DNA from: CATQHD01 sp965243165
Lineage (GTDB): Bacteria > Actinomycetota > Acidimicrobiia > Spongiisociales > Spongiisociaceae
Assembly: GCA_965243165.1 (NCBI GenBank)
Contig: OZ251535.1
Span: 2,976,001-3,040,000, forward strand
Direction of reading: 5' to 3'
DNA: 64,000 nt
In this document: one piece after another, positions 16,405-25,342 of the stretch
Numbering within the stretch: position 1 is the first letter of the stretch
Layout of the letters: each line of letters opens with the position of its first letter
Program-made: the position numbers and the translations under genes
Notes under the pieces: generated by a model
What the model saw: only the letters and a program-made list of their open reading frames with translations
Databases searched by the model: none
What the model was told of the DNA's origin: nothing

Positions 16405-17676
16405 TCAGACGTGGCCGGGGAAATCGGGCGGGTAGGGCGGGTAGTCCGCCGCCAGCGCCGCTGCTTCGCGGGCCGACATCTCCAGGGCCTTGGGGTCGGA
16501 CCGCTTGCGCAGGGTGCGGGTGATGAGGGTGGCGACCTGGACGGCCGCCGCCTCTTTCATGCCGCAGGTGGTGATGCCGGGGGTACCGATCCGCAGACCG
16601 CTGGTTATGTAGGGGGGGCGGGGGTCGAAGGGAATCCCGTTGCGGTTGAGGGTTACCCCGACCGAATCGAGCAGGGCGGACGCCTCCTTGCCGGTCAGGT
16701 CCTCGTCCAGGGAGCGCATGTCCAGCAGCATCAGGTGGTTGTCGGTGCCGCCCGACACCACCCGCACCCCTTGGGCGGTGAAGGCGTCGGCCATGGCCGA
16801 GGCGTTGGCGGTGATCTGCGCCGCGTAGGCCCGGTATTCCTCGGTGGAGGCCTCGTGGAAGCACACCGCCTTGCCGGCGATCTGGCTGATGATCGGACCG
16901 CCCTGCATGTCCGGGAAGACCGCCTTGTCCAGCCCGGCGCCGAACCGCTCCTTGGCCATGATCATGCCCCCCCGGGGGCCGCGCAGCGCCTTGTGGGTGG
17001 TGGCGGTAACGACGTCGGCGTACGGAACGGGGTTGGGCATGGCCCCGCCCGCAACCAGCCCGATGAAGTGGGCGGCGTCCACCATGAACACCGCCCCCGC
17101 CTCGTCGGCTATCGACCGGAAGGCCTGGTAGTCGAGGTGCCGGGAATAGGCGGAGTATCCGGCCAGGAGGATCTTGGGGCGGTGTTCGAGGGCCTTGGCC
17201 CTCACCTCGTCCATGTCGATCCGCTCGGTGCGGCGGTCCACCCCGTAGGCGATGAACCGGTACAGGCGCCCTGAGAAGTTGACCGGCGAGCCGTGGGTGA
17301 GGTGGCCCCCCTCGGCCAGGCTGAGGCCGAGCACGGCGTCCCCCGGCTCGAGGAGGGAGAAGTAGACCCCCATGTTGGCCTGGGCGCCGGAATGGGGCTG
17401 CACGTTGACGTACTCGGCCCCGAACAGGCTCTTGGCCCGGTCGACGGCCAGGCTCTCGAGCCGGTCGACCACCCCGCAGCCCTCGTAGTAGCGGCGGCCC
17501 GGATAGCCCTCGGCGTACTTGTTGGTGTAGACCGAACCGCAGGCCTGCATGACCGCCGGGGAGGCGAAGTTCTCAGAGGCGATCAGATGGATGTGGGTGT
17601 TCTGGCGGCGGACATCGGCCTCGATCAGTTCCGCCGCCGCAGGATCGACCTGCTCGATGGGCCGCATGTCGACCAT
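16405..17676 (-). CDS. glyA: Serine hydroxymethyltransferase
   Basis: 423 aa. PLP enzyme converting serine and tetrahydrofolate to glycine and methylene-THF. The Schiff-base lysine lies in TATTHKALRGPRGGMIM. Other SHMT signatures are HLIASENFASPAVMQA, YAEGYPGRRYYEGC and VQPHSGAQANMGVYF. The start is ATG 17676 (MVDMRPIEQV), which aligns with family N-termini; the frame is open further upstream but that part reads as low-complexity noise. The usual DMAHIAGL stretch reads DAAHFIGL, retaining the His that stacks on PLP. It follows tsaC by ~116 bases. Confidence 0.97.
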   Translation of the reverse strand: MVDMRPIEQVDPAAAELIEADVRRQNTHIHLIASENFASPAVMQACGSVYTNKYAEGYPGRRYYEGCGVVDRLESLAVDRAKSLFGAEYVNVQPHSGAQANMGVYFSLLEPGDAVLGLSLAEGGHLTHGSPVNFSGRLYRFIAYGVDRRTERIDMDEVRAKALEHRPKILLAGYSAYSRHLDYQAFRSIADEAGAVFMVDAAHFIGLVAGGAMPNPVPYADVVTATTHKALRGPRGGMIMAKERFGAGLDKAVFPDMQGGPIISQIAGKAVCFHEASTEEYRAYAAQITANASAMADAFTAQGVRVVSGGTDNHLMLLDMRSLDEDLTGKEASALLDSVGVTLNRNGIPFDPRPPYITSGLRIGTPGITTCGMKEAAAVQVATLITRTLRKRSDPKALEMSAREAAALAADYPPYPPDFPGHV

Positions 17677-17792
17677 TGGTGGCTCCGTTCCTCTTGCCGG
17701 CAGGGAACGAGGGTAGCCGGGCGGGGCCGGCCGCCGGGCAACAGACACTCCAAAAAAACGGCTTTCCTCCGCCGCGCGGCCCCTCCGCCCTT

Positions 17793-18380
17793 TCACCCCG
17801 CAGTCGGGCCGGAGCCGGGGCCGAGGCGCACCGGCCCCTCCCGCAGCACCGCCGGGGGGGAACGGGTGAAGTCGGCCACCGTGGATGGCTCGCCGCCCGG
17901 GCATTCTCCTTCCAGGTAGACCGCAACGCCGCCGCCCAGCGCCGCCCGGGCTTCGGCGGCGGAGCGGGAGGGCGGGAGGCCGCTCCGGTTGGCGCTGGTT
18001 ACGGCCAGCGGCCCCGAGCGGGCGAGGAGCTCCAGCAGCAGCGGGTGGTCGGGGATCCGAACGGCCAGGGTGCCCCGTTCGGGGTCGCCCACCAGCGGCG
18101 CCAGGGTCGCCTTGGACCGCAGCACGGCGGTGAGCGGGCCGGGCCAGTGCCGTTCCAGCAGGCGGCTTTGCTCTGCCGATATCTCGACCAGCGGCTCAAC
18201 CTGGGCAACCGAGGCGGCCAGCACCGCCAGCGGGAGGTGCTCCCCTCGGCCTTTGAGCGCGAACAGGCTGTTCACCGCCGCCGGGGACGTCGGATCGACG
18301 GCTAGGCCGTACACGGTGTCGGTGGGGACGCCCGCCACCTCCCCGCGGTGCAGGGCGGACAGGGCTGCTTCCAGGCTCAC
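17793..18380 (-). CDS. L-threonylcarbamoyladenylate synthase (YrdC/Sua5 domain)
   Basis: 195 aa, a single YrdC domain. It makes threonylcarbamoyl-AMP from Thr, bicarbonate and ATP for the t6A37 modification of ANN-decoding tRNAs. Motifs: GVPTDTVYGLAVDPTSP, LFALKGRGEHLPLAVL and VTSANRSGLPPS, giving the Lys, Arg and Ser-Asn nucleotide pocket. The GTG start at 18380 overlaps the prmC stop (GTGA), implying translational coupling. The length is that of TsaC rather than full Sua5. Confidence 0.93.
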   Translation of the reverse strand: MSLEAALSALHRGEVAGVPTDTVYGLAVDPTSPAAVNSLFALKGRGEHLPLAVLAASVAQVEPLVEISAEQSRLLERHWPGPLTAVLRSKATLAPLVGDPERGTLAVRIPDHPLLLELLARSGPLAVTSANRSGLPPSRSAAEARAALGGGVAVYLEGECPGGEPSTVADFTRSPPAVLREGPVRLGPGSGPTAG

Positions 18381-19186
18381 GGGTTCCTCCGGGCGGTGAG
18401 GAAACGGTCCCGCCCCGCCAGGTCTCGGTCGACGGCGGCCTCCCAGCCGGCGGCGGTGAAGAGCGCCGCCGCCTCCCGGCCCTGGCTTTCCCCTATCTCC
18501 GCCGCCAGCACCCCGTCGGGAGACAGCCACGGGCCGGCCTCCGCCGCCAGGCGCCGGTACATGTCCAGGCCGTCTCCCATCACCAGCGCCGTCTTGGGCT
18601 CGTGGTCCCTGACCTCGGACGGAAGGTGCGCCCACTCCGACTCGGCTATGTAGGGGGGGTTGGTCAGGATCATGTCCACTCTCCCCCGCAGAGCCGGATC
18701 GAGGGCGGCCAGCCCGTCCCCTAAGCGGAACTCCACCTCCAACTCCAGGCGGGCGGCGTTGGCCCGGGCGGCTTCGAGGGCGGCGGCGGAGATGTCGGAG
18801 GCGACCACCCGGGCGTCGGGCCGCTCGTGCTTGACCGCCAGCGCCAGGCACCCCGATCCGGCGCCGAGGTCCACCACGGTGCAGGGCCGGGCGGGAAGCA
18901 TCCCCACCGCCCTCTCCCACAGCTGCTCGGTTTCGGGCCGCGGGATGAACACCCTCGAATCCACCCGCACCTCGATCGGCCCGAAGGCGGTGGTCCCCTC
19001 GAGGTACTGAAGCGGCTCCCCGGCCCGCCGCCGCTCACACAACTCCCGGAACAGCTCATGTTGCGCCTGATCCAGCTCCGCCCCGCCCGCCGCCGCCCGG
19101 GGCAGGCCGGTAACCGCCTGCAGCAGGCGCTCCGCCTCATGCCCGGGAATCCTCGGCGCGGCGGGCGCCGCCGGGGCTTTCTTCAT
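18377..19186 (-). CDS. prmC: Peptide chain release factor N5-glutamine methyltransferase
   Basis: 269 aa. SAM-dependent methyltransferase that modifies the GGQ glutamine of RF1 and RF2. An N-terminal helical region contacts the release factor (QHELFRELCERRRAGEPLQY). The catalytic domain has motif I DLGAGSGCLALAV and the glutamine-binding NPPY motif in ILTNPPYIAESEW. The ATG at 19186 overlaps the upstream ATPase stop (ATGA) and its own stop overlaps tsaC. The common actinobacterial pairing of prmC with tsaC supports the assignment. Confidence 0.95.
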   Translation of the reverse strand: MKKAPAAPAAPRIPGHEAERLLQAVTGLPRAAAGGAELDQAQHELFRELCERRRAGEPLQYLEGTTAFGPIEVRVDSRVFIPRPETEQLWERAVGMLPARPCTVVDLGAGSGCLALAVKHERPDARVVASDISAAALEAARANAARLELEVEFRLGDGLAALDPALRGRVDMILTNPPYIAESEWAHLPSEVRDHEPKTALVMGDGLDMYRRLAAEAGPWLSPDGVLAAEIGESQGREAAALFTAAGWEAAVDRDLAGRDRFLTARRNP

Positions 19187-20439
19187 CCCAACACCCCTGA
19201 ACCGAACAAGGTTCCGAGGTCCACTTTCCGGCTCCAGTTCCGGAGGGCGGGGTGTTCGGACCCCAGCACGATGTCCGCGGCGCCGTCGTCGTGCTTGGCG
19301 AAACACAGCACCTGATCCAGATCGGCCGCCCCCAACAAGACCGGCGAATGCGTAGCCAGCAGCACTTGCGCGTCGTAGACCGATGAAAGCGAATCGTATA
19401 CGGTCTGCACCGCCATGGGGTGAATACCGTTTTCCGGCTCTTCTATGAGATACATGCCCTGTGCATCGACCGAATAGGCAGGCAGGGTGAGAGCCGTGAG
19501 GCGCAGAGTTCCGTCGGAGACCAGCCAGGAGGGGACTCTGTACCCGCCCTGATATTCGTAGACCATGTAGCGGTGCCGGTCCCAGGGGCGCTCGATGGTA
19601 TCGACGCCGGTCAGATGAGGCAGGGCGGTGCGCAAGTGCGCTATCCATGCCCTGTATCTGTCGGGGGAATCCTTCCGCAGACGATGCACCGCCCAGGGGA
19701 TATGGGACCCGTCCCTCGAGAACCCGGAGCCTTTGGCAGGGGGGCTGGGTTTTGCGATCTCGCGGCTGTCGAGCATGACCCTCTGCACGCCCTGAGTCAG
19801 ATGCTCCCGGAACCAGGTGGCGACGGGAAAAGAATCCTCGTCCGCGATCAAGTTTCTGAGAGCGGACCTTTTGGGCCCCAGCTTGAAGGACGGCTTCCAG
19901 CCCCTTCCCGACCGATGGTATATCTCACTGTAGAAATTGTCGTTCCCGCCCGGCACCTTGTTGATGACCACTTTGGTGTCCCGGCCCTGGAACCCCTCCT
20001 GCAATGCGGCGGGGGCGGCGGGCGGCGAAGGGAACAACTCCGGATGGCGCACCGCCGGCGCCGCGGCTCGTTTCAACAAGAGGGTTTCGGCTTTGAACTC
20101 GAACTCATGCGGGCCGTTGAAGCCGAGCTTCACCTGGTACCTGACCGTGTCCAGTTCCGGCTTGGCGGTCATCGCCTGCAGCTCGGCGGGGATCTTCGCC
20201 TCCACGGCCAGCTCCAAATCGCCGCCCCGGCCATGGAACAGGAGAGCCTGCGGATCGGGAGTGCGTTCGGACACAGCCTCGTCCAACCCGCCCGCCGACA
20301 GGCCGCTCAGAAACCCGACCGCATCCAGAAAGGTGGTCTTGCCGGACGCGTTCGGCCCGACCAGGATGTGAAACGGCCCCAAAGGCCTATGTACATAACG
20401 CAGGCAACGGTAGTTCAGGGCCTCAACCAGCGTGATCAT
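19183..20439 (-). CDS. OLD/RecF-like AAA ATPase
   Basis: 418 aa. ABC/SMC-type head: Walker A HILVGPNASGKTTFLDAVGF near residue 30, an SDGTLRLTAL signature-like segment, Walker B MYLIEEPENGIHPMA and the His switch LLATHSPVLL near the end. There is no TOPRIM or nuclease domain, so it is not a full OLD enzyme. Stand-alone ATPases of this type often belong to defence or DNA-repair systems with a small partner; no partner gene is visible on either side. Its stop overlaps the prmC start, so it has been absorbed into a housekeeping operon. Function unassigned. Confidence 0.8.
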   Translation of the reverse strand: MITLVEALNYRCLRYVHRPLGPFHILVGPNASGKTTFLDAVGFLSGLSAGGLDEAVSERTPDPQALLFHGRGGDLELAVEAKIPAELQAMTAKPELDTVRYQVKLGFNGPHEFEFKAETLLLKRAAAPAVRHPELFPSPPAAPAALQEGFQGRDTKVVINKVPGGNDNFYSEIYHRSGRGWKPSFKLGPKRSALRNLIADEDSFPVATWFREHLTQGVQRVMLDSREIAKPSPPAKGSGFSRDGSHIPWAVHRLRKDSPDRYRAWIAHLRTALPHLTGVDTIERPWDRHRYMVYEYQGGYRVPSWLVSDGTLRLTALTLPAYSVDAQGMYLIEEPENGIHPMAVQTVYDSLSSVYDAQVLLATHSPVLLGAADLDQVLCFAKHDDGAADIVLGSEHPALRNWSRKVDLGTLFGSGVLG

Positions 20440-20533
20440 TCACCGCCTCCATCGAGGAACAACTTGCCGCCCCGCCCGCGGCGGGGTTCGGGCGGCCGGG
20501 GAACTCCCCTCCCCGCGCGCCGCCGGGTTGCGG

Positions 20534-21400
20534 TCAGCCGGCGGCGGCCAGAGCTGCTTTCACGGCGCGGGCGGTGAACACCTTGGCCAGGTGGGTCTTG
20601 TATTCGACCGATCCGTACAGATCCTCGAGCACCGCCACTCCGTCCGCGGCGCGGGCGGCCGCCGCTTCTACGACGGCGTCTGATCCGTCCGTTCCGACCA
20701 GGGCTTCCGCAACGCCGGAAGCCAACACGGGGCGGCTGCCCACCCCGGTTACGGCCACCGCCGCCGCACTGATCGAGCCGTTGGAGCGGGTTACCGAAAC
20801 CGCCGTTCCGGCCACGGCGTAGTCGCTGTGCCCGCCCCGGCGGCCCAGCTTGTCGTAGGCCGAACCGGTTCCGGGGCCCGCCTTGGGGATCCGCATCTCG
20901 GTGAGGATCTCGTTGGGGGCCAGCGCCGAAGTCATCGTGTCGACGAAGAAGTCGGCGGCGGCGATCTCCCGCGTCCCGCCGGACGAGGCGGCCACCATCA
21001 CCGCGCCCAGAGCCAGCGCCGCCGCCGGCTGGTCGGCGGCCACGTCGGCGTGGGCCATGGCGCCGCAGCAGGTGCCGCGGTTGCGCACCTGGCGGTCGCC
21101 CGTCCAAGAGGCGGCGGTCGCCAGCGCCGCGGCGTGCTCCCGGATCAGGCTGCTGGACGCCACCTCGGCGTGGCGCACCAGAGCGCCGATCGAGATGGAG
21201 CCGCCGTTGTCGGCGATGCGGTCCAGCCCGCCGATCCGGCCGATGTCCACCACCAGTTCCGGCGAGACCAGGCGCATCTTCATCAGCGGCAGCAGGCTCA
21301 TGCCTCCGGCCAGCACCTTGGCTCCCGGGTTGGCGTCGAGGACGGCCAGCGCTTCTTCCAAGTCCGCAGGTGCGGTGTAGTCGAACTGTCGTGGATACAT
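20534..21400 (-). CDS. Molybdenum hydroxylase FAD-binding subunit (CoxM-like)
   Basis: 288 aa. FAD subunit of the xanthine oxidase/CO dehydrogenase family. It begins YPRQFDYTAPADLEEAL, has the FAD loop AGGMSLLPLMKMRL and the second flavin segment NRGTCCGAMAHADVAAD, and ends in the CO-dehydrogenase flavoprotein C-terminal domain. It transfers electrons from the 2Fe-2S subunit to an acceptor. It is last in a three-gene S-L-M operon, 13 bases after the large subunit. Confidence 0.92.
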   Translation of the reverse strand: MYPRQFDYTAPADLEEALAVLDANPGAKVLAGGMSLLPLMKMRLVSPELVVDIGRIGGLDRIADNGGSISIGALVRHAEVASSSLIREHAAALATAASWTGDRQVRNRGTCCGAMAHADVAADQPAAALALGAVMVAASSGGTREIAAADFFVDTMTSALAPNEILTEMRIPKAGPGTGSAYDKLGRRGGHSDYAVAGTAVSVTRSNGSISAAAVAVTGVGSRPVLASGVAEALVGTDGSDAVVEAAAARAADGVAVLEDLYGSVEYKTHLAKVFTARAVKAALAAAG

Positions 21401-21413
21401 GGTTCCTCCTCCC

Positions 21414-23789
21414 TTATGCCCGGGCGTCCTGGATGGCCTGCCAGACCCGCTTGGGCCGGAGCGGCATGTCGATGTGGGTCACGCCGAGGTGTTCGAGCGC
21501 GTCGACCACCGCGTTGACCACCGTCTGGGCGGCGCCGATGGTGCCCGCCTCGCCGATTCCCTTCACCCCCAGCGGGTTGACGTCGGTGGGGGTAACCGTG
21601 CGGTCGAGCTCGAAGGACGGCAGATCGGCCGCGGTCGGCAGGATGTAGTCCGCCAAGGAAGCCGTCCGCAGGTTGCCGTCCTCGTCGTAGACCGCATCTT
21701 CGAACAGGGCCTGGCCGACTCCTTGGGCGATGCCCCCGTGGATCTGGCCGTCCACGATCATCGGGCTGATCACGTTGCCGCAGTCGTCCATGCCGATGTA
21801 CCGCAGGATCTCCACGTTCCCGGTGTCGGGGTCCACCTCGACCACGGCGATATGGGCGCCGAACGGCCAGGTGGCGTTGCCGGGGCTGAAGACGGCGTGG
21901 GCCTCCAAGCCGCCCTCCATGCCCTCGGGCAGGAGGTGGGGCTGGTAGGCGGTCTTGGCGATCTCCCCCCAGCTCACCGAGCTGTCGGTGCCGGCCACGT
22001 TGGCCCCGCCCCCGCCGAACTCGATGTCCTCCTCGGAGGCCTCGAGCAGGTGGGCCGCGATCTTGGCCGCTTTGGCCTGCACCTTGCGGGTCGCCTCGTA
22101 GCAGGCGGCGCCGTCCACCGCCGCCGAGCGGGAGCCGAAGGTGCCGATGCTGGGGGGCGCCTCCTCGGTGTCGCCGTGGATCACGCGGATCCGCTCCACC
22201 TCCATGCCGAGGCCGTCGCCCACGATCTGCGCCCAGGTGGTCTGGTGGCCCTGGCCGGAGGGGCCGGTGCCGATGGAAACGGTGGCCGAACCGTCGGGGT
22301 GGATGCGCACCAGGCCGGAACCGTTGAAGGCCGACGGCATCTGGTACTCGGCCCAGGAAAAGCCGAGGTCGACGAGGGGCGCCGGCCCGAAGCCGCACAC
22401 CTCCACGTAGGTGGCCAGCCCCACCCCTACGCAGCGGCCCTCGGCGCGGGCGGCGTCGCGCTCGGCCAGCAGCTCCCCCCAGCCGGCCGACGCCAGCGCC
22501 GCGTCCAGGTTGTTCGCATAGTCCCCGGTGTCCATGGCGAAGCCCATGGGCGACATGGCCCCCGGGAACTCGGAGGCGGGGATGTAGTTGAGGCGGCGCA
22601 CGTCCGCCGGATCCATCCCGATCTCCCTCGCGTACATGTCGACGATCCGTTCCAGGTAGTAGGCCGCCTCGGGGCGCCCCGCCCCCCGGTAGGCGTCGGT
22701 GGTCATCGTGTGGGTGGTAACGCAGTGCATCGTCCAGTGGGTGGGGAACCCGTACTGGCCCGACCCCACGAACACCCCCAGGAAGGGGATGGCCACAGTG
22801 AAGTTCTGGGAGTAGGCGCCCATGTCGGCGATGCCTTCCAGCTCGAAGCCGAGGATCTCGCCGCTGCGGGTGCCGGTGATGGTGGCAACCGCCGTCCAGC
22901 CCCGGCCCTGGATGGTGGAGTTGGCCGCCTCCCGGCGGGTCTCGGTCCACTTCACCGGGCGGCCCAGCTGCTTGGAAGCGAAGGCGACCAGCACCTCGTC
23001 GTTGTAGACGTTCAGCTTGCAGCCGAATCCGCCCCCCACCTCCATCGCTTTGACGGTCACCTGGTTGAGGGCCATCCCGAAGTACTTGCCGACCGCCCCG
23101 GCCAACGCCGAGGGGATCTGGGTCGACGAATAGACGTCGAAGCGGTCGTAACCGGTGTGGTAGTCGGCCATGACCGACCGCGGCTCGATGGGAACCGGGA
23201 TCAACCGCTGGTTCAGCATCTCCTGGGAGACCACCACCGCGTCGTCTCGGGACTTGGCGGCGTCGATGCCGGCCTTCACCTCGGCCAGGGCGTCCGCGTC
23301 CGCCCCGAAGGGGCCGGTCCAGGTGACCAGGACGTTGGATTCGGCGCCCTCATGGACCAGCCGCCCGCCGGCCAGCGATTCCTTCAGTTCCACCACCGCA
23401 GGCCGCGGGTCGTAGTCGACCTCGACCGCATCGGCCGCGTCGCGCGCCAGGTAGGGGTCTTCGGCCACCACCATGGCCACCGCTTCCCCGACGTGCTTGA
23501 CGACGCCGTTGTTGAGCAGCGGGCGCAGGGTTCCGACCGGGGCCTGGGCGACCAGCGGCCCCAGGTGCTCGACGTCGGCCGCGGTGTAGACAGCAGATAC
23601 GCCCTCCATCGCCTCCGCCGCCGAGGCGTCCACCGAAAGCACTTCGGCGTGGGCGTAGGGGCTGCGGACGAAGGCGGCATGGGCGGTCCCCGCCAGCTTC
23701 ACGTCGTCGGTGTAGAGGCCGGCGCCCCGGATCAGCGCCGGGTCTTCACGGCGCTTGACCACCCCGCCCAGCACACTCGTGGAACTCAT
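21414..23789 (-). CDS. Molybdenum hydroxylase large subunit, form II CoxL-like
   Basis: 791 aa from ATG 23789 (MSSTSVLGGVVKRREDP). It binds Mo-pterin cytosine dinucleotide. The active-site loop reads AYRGAGRPEAAYYLERI, the form II signature, and lacks the VAYRCSFR of true form I CO dehydrogenase. CO oxidation is therefore uncertain; the substrate may be another carbonyl, purine or aldehyde. Further MCD-binding segments include GGGFGCKLNVY and GTGPSGQGHQTTWAQIV. The catalytic Glu near the C-terminus lies in VKGIGEAGTIGAAQ. The start overlaps the small-subunit stop (ATGA). Confidence 0.93.
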   Translation of the reverse strand: MSSTSVLGGVVKRREDPALIRGAGLYTDDVKLAGTAHAAFVRSPYAHAEVLSVDASAAEAMEGVSAVYTAADVEHLGPLVAQAPVGTLRPLLNNGVVKHVGEAVAMVVAEDPYLARDAADAVEVDYDPRPAVVELKESLAGGRLVHEGAESNVLVTWTGPFGADADALAEVKAGIDAAKSRDDAVVVSQEMLNQRLIPVPIEPRSVMADYHTGYDRFDVYSSTQIPSALAGAVGKYFGMALNQVTVKAMEVGGGFGCKLNVYNDEVLVAFASKQLGRPVKWTETRREAANSTIQGRGWTAVATITGTRSGEILGFELEGIADMGAYSQNFTVAIPFLGVFVGSGQYGFPTHWTMHCVTTHTMTTDAYRGAGRPEAAYYLERIVDMYAREIGMDPADVRRLNYIPASEFPGAMSPMGFAMDTGDYANNLDAALASAGWGELLAERDAARAEGRCVGVGLATYVEVCGFGPAPLVDLGFSWAEYQMPSAFNGSGLVRIHPDGSATVSIGTGPSGQGHQTTWAQIVGDGLGMEVERIRVIHGDTEEAPPSIGTFGSRSAAVDGAACYEATRKVQAKAAKIAAHLLEASEEDIEFGGGGANVAGTDSSVSWGEIAKTAYQPHLLPEGMEGGLEAHAVFSPGNATWPFGAHIAVVEVDPDTGNVEILRYIGMDDCGNVISPMIVDGQIHGGIAQGVGQALFEDAVYDEDGNLRTASLADYILPTAADLPSFELDRTVTPTDVNPLGVKGIGEAGTIGAAQTVVNAVVDALEHLGVTHIDMPLRPKRVWQAIQDARA

Positions 23790-24283
23790 GCTTCCTCCCA
23801 TTCCGCCGGGGCGGGCTCTTCGCCGCGCATCTTGGCGGCGGCGTATTCGACGGCCCGCACGATGTTGTGGTAGCCGGTGCAGCGGCAGAGGTTGCCCTCG
23901 ATGCCGCGCCGGATCTCGTCCTCCGAGGGGTTGGCGTTCTCCTCGAGGAGGGTTGCGGCCGACATGATCATGCCGGGGGTGCAGAAACCGCACTGAAGGC
24001 CGTGCCGCTCCCAGAAGCCCTCCTGCACCGGATGGAGGCCGCCGTTCTGCGCCAGCCCCTCGATGGTGGTGATGTCGGCGCCCTCGGCCTGGACGGCCAG
24101 CATGGTGCATGACAGCACGGCCTTGCCGTCGAGCTCGACGGTGCAGGCGCCGCAGTAGGACGTCTCGCACCCCACATGGGTCCCGGTCAACCGCAGGTTC
24201 TCCCGCAGGAAATGGACGAGCAGGGTGCGGGGTTCGACTTCTCCCGAGACCTGCCGACCGTTGACCGACATGGATACCTGCAT
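23786..24283 (-). CDS. Molybdenum hydroxylase 2Fe-2S subunit (CoxS-like)
   Basis: 165 aa from ATG 24283, preceded by AGGAGGT. Two 2Fe-2S clusters are evident: a plant-type ferredoxin set (GCETSYCGACTVELDG) and the helical C-terminal set (CGFCTPGMIMSA with CRCTGYHNIV). It passes electrons from the molybdenum site to FAD. First gene of the operon, coupled to the large subunit by an ATGA overlap. An open frame extends 31 codons upstream but includes the ribosome site, so it was not used. Confidence 0.95.
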   Translation of the reverse strand: MQVSMSVNGRQVSGEVEPRTLLVHFLRENLRLTGTHVGCETSYCGACTVELDGKAVLSCTMLAVQAEGADITTIEGLAQNGGLHPVQEGFWERHGLQCGFCTPGMIMSAATLLEENANPSEDEIRRGIEGNLCRCTGYHNIVRAVEYAAAKMRGEEPAPAEWEEA

Positions 24284-24429
24284 GCAGGACCTCCTTTCGT
24301 CTGCGTTCGCTGGGCGGTAAGCTACCGCATCGTTCGCCGCCGCGCCGGAAAAACGCCGGTTTTTCTCACTTCGCACCGAAAATAGCCCCGGGCCGGCCCT
24401 TCCGCACGGCCCCGGCGGCGGAGGGCTTC

Positions 24430-24909
24430 CTACAGCCCGCCTTCCATCGCCTCGATCAGGCCGCCCTGCACCTCGGTCAGGAACAGCAGGAAGGCTTCGG
24501 CCGGAGCGGGGGGATCCGCATCGCCGTCGAACCGGCCCCAGCCTTCTTCTTCGATCCCGAGCCGGGCGGCCAGGGCCAGCCGGGATTCGTTGAGCACCAA
24601 CAGGCAGGCCTCGGCCTGGTCGGCGGCGAGATCCAGCGGCCCCAGGCGGGCGTCGTCGAGCAGGCCGAACACCGCTTCGCGGTCGCTCTGCCGCTGCCGG
24701 TCCAGCTCAGGGGACATCAACCGCCCGTACTCGCCCTGCGCCTCGGCGTCGTCGGGGTAGGCGGCCATCGTCAGGCGCTCGGCGGCCGGATCCCCCTTTT
24801 GGTCCCCCACCGACTCCAGCAGCTCCTCCATGAGCGACAGGGCTTCTATCTCCTGCTCGCGAAGTTTCATGCGGATGACGCCGGACCCGGAGCGGCGGAA
24901 ACGCGCCAT
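24430..24909 (-). CDS. DUF2017 family protein
   Basis: 159 aa, acidic and helical, beginning MARFRRSGSGVIRMKLREQE. It fits the actinobacterial DUF2017 family, which is almost always encoded directly after clpS, as here (its ATG overlaps the clpS stop region at 24909). Typical features are the EIEALSLMEELLESVG segment and a C-terminal LFLTEVQGGLIEAM helix. No enzymatic motif is visible. The clpS linkage suggests a role around Clp-mediated proteolysis, which is inference. Confidence 0.82.
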   Translation of the reverse strand: MARFRRSGSGVIRMKLREQEIEALSLMEELLESVGDQKGDPAAERLTMAAYPDDAEAQGEYGRLMSPELDRQRQSDREAVFGLLDDARLGPLDLAADQAEACLLVLNESRLALAARLGIEEEGWGRFDGDADPPAPAEAFLLFLTEVQGGLIEAMEGGL

Positions 24910-25235
24910 CAGGCCCGCTCGAGGGTGGCCCACAGCCCGTGGCGGTGGAGGGTGTAGCAGTCCATCTCCGCTTTCTCGCGGGGGGCGGTGTTGACCACCG
25001 AACGCCCCTCGTGGTGCACCTCGAGCATGAGCAGGGTGGCCTTCTGCTCCGAGTACCCGAACACCTTGCGAAACACCAGCACCACATAGGACATCAGGTT
25101 CACGGGGTCGTTCCACACCACCACGTTCCAGCCGCGGTCGAGGCCGGTCTTCTCGCCGACGTCCGGCCGCTCGATGGTGCCCGGCAGGGCGGCCGCCGGC
25201 AGCCGGAGCAACGGGTTCGGCAACGGAGTACTCAT
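24909..25235 (-). CDS. clpS: ATP-dependent Clp protease adaptor
   Basis: 108 aa. ClpS core: WNVVVWNDPVNLMSYVVLVF (binding pocket residues Asn-Asp), then FGYSEQKATLLMLEVHHEG and the helix AEMDCYTLHRHGLWATLERA. It delivers N-degron substrates to ClpA/ClpC. The unstructured N-terminal ~35 residues are as expected. It is head of a two-gene unit with DUF2017. Confidence 0.93.
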   Translation of the reverse strand: MSTPLPNPLLRLPAAALPGTIERPDVGEKTGLDRGWNVVVWNDPVNLMSYVVLVFRKVFGYSEQKATLLMLEVHHEGRSVVNTAPREKAEMDCYTLHRHGLWATLERA

Positions 25236-25307
25236 CGGCGGCCAGGATATCCGCTCCGGTGGGGCTTCGGCGCCGCCGAGGGCAGGACCGCGAAAAATAC
25301 AAGGGTA

Positions 25308-25338
25308 TTGAATGATAACGAAAACTATGGTAACATTC
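25308..25338 (+). promoter_or_regulatory. Promoter embedded in a 29-bp inverted repeat
   Basis: TTGAAT (25308-25313) and TAACAT (25331-25336) are separated by 17 bases. The imperfect palindrome GAATGATAAC (25310-25319) / GGTAACATTC (25329-25338), 8 of 10 paired, covers both elements. The start codon at 25343 falls at the expected +1, so the mRNA may be leaderless. It is probably a repressor operator; the regulator is unknown. Confidence 0.5.
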
Positions 25339-25342
25339 TATT

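Noticed and set aside
21414..23789. True form I CO dehydrogenase
   Set aside because: The active-site loop is AYRGAGR, not the form I VAYRCSFR, so CO oxidation cannot be claimed.
24348..24365. GAAAAAC-GCCG-GTTTTTC perfect inverted repeat as a terminator
   Set aside because: The stem is AU-rich and weak; it might be a bidirectional terminator or promoter element but I cannot choose.
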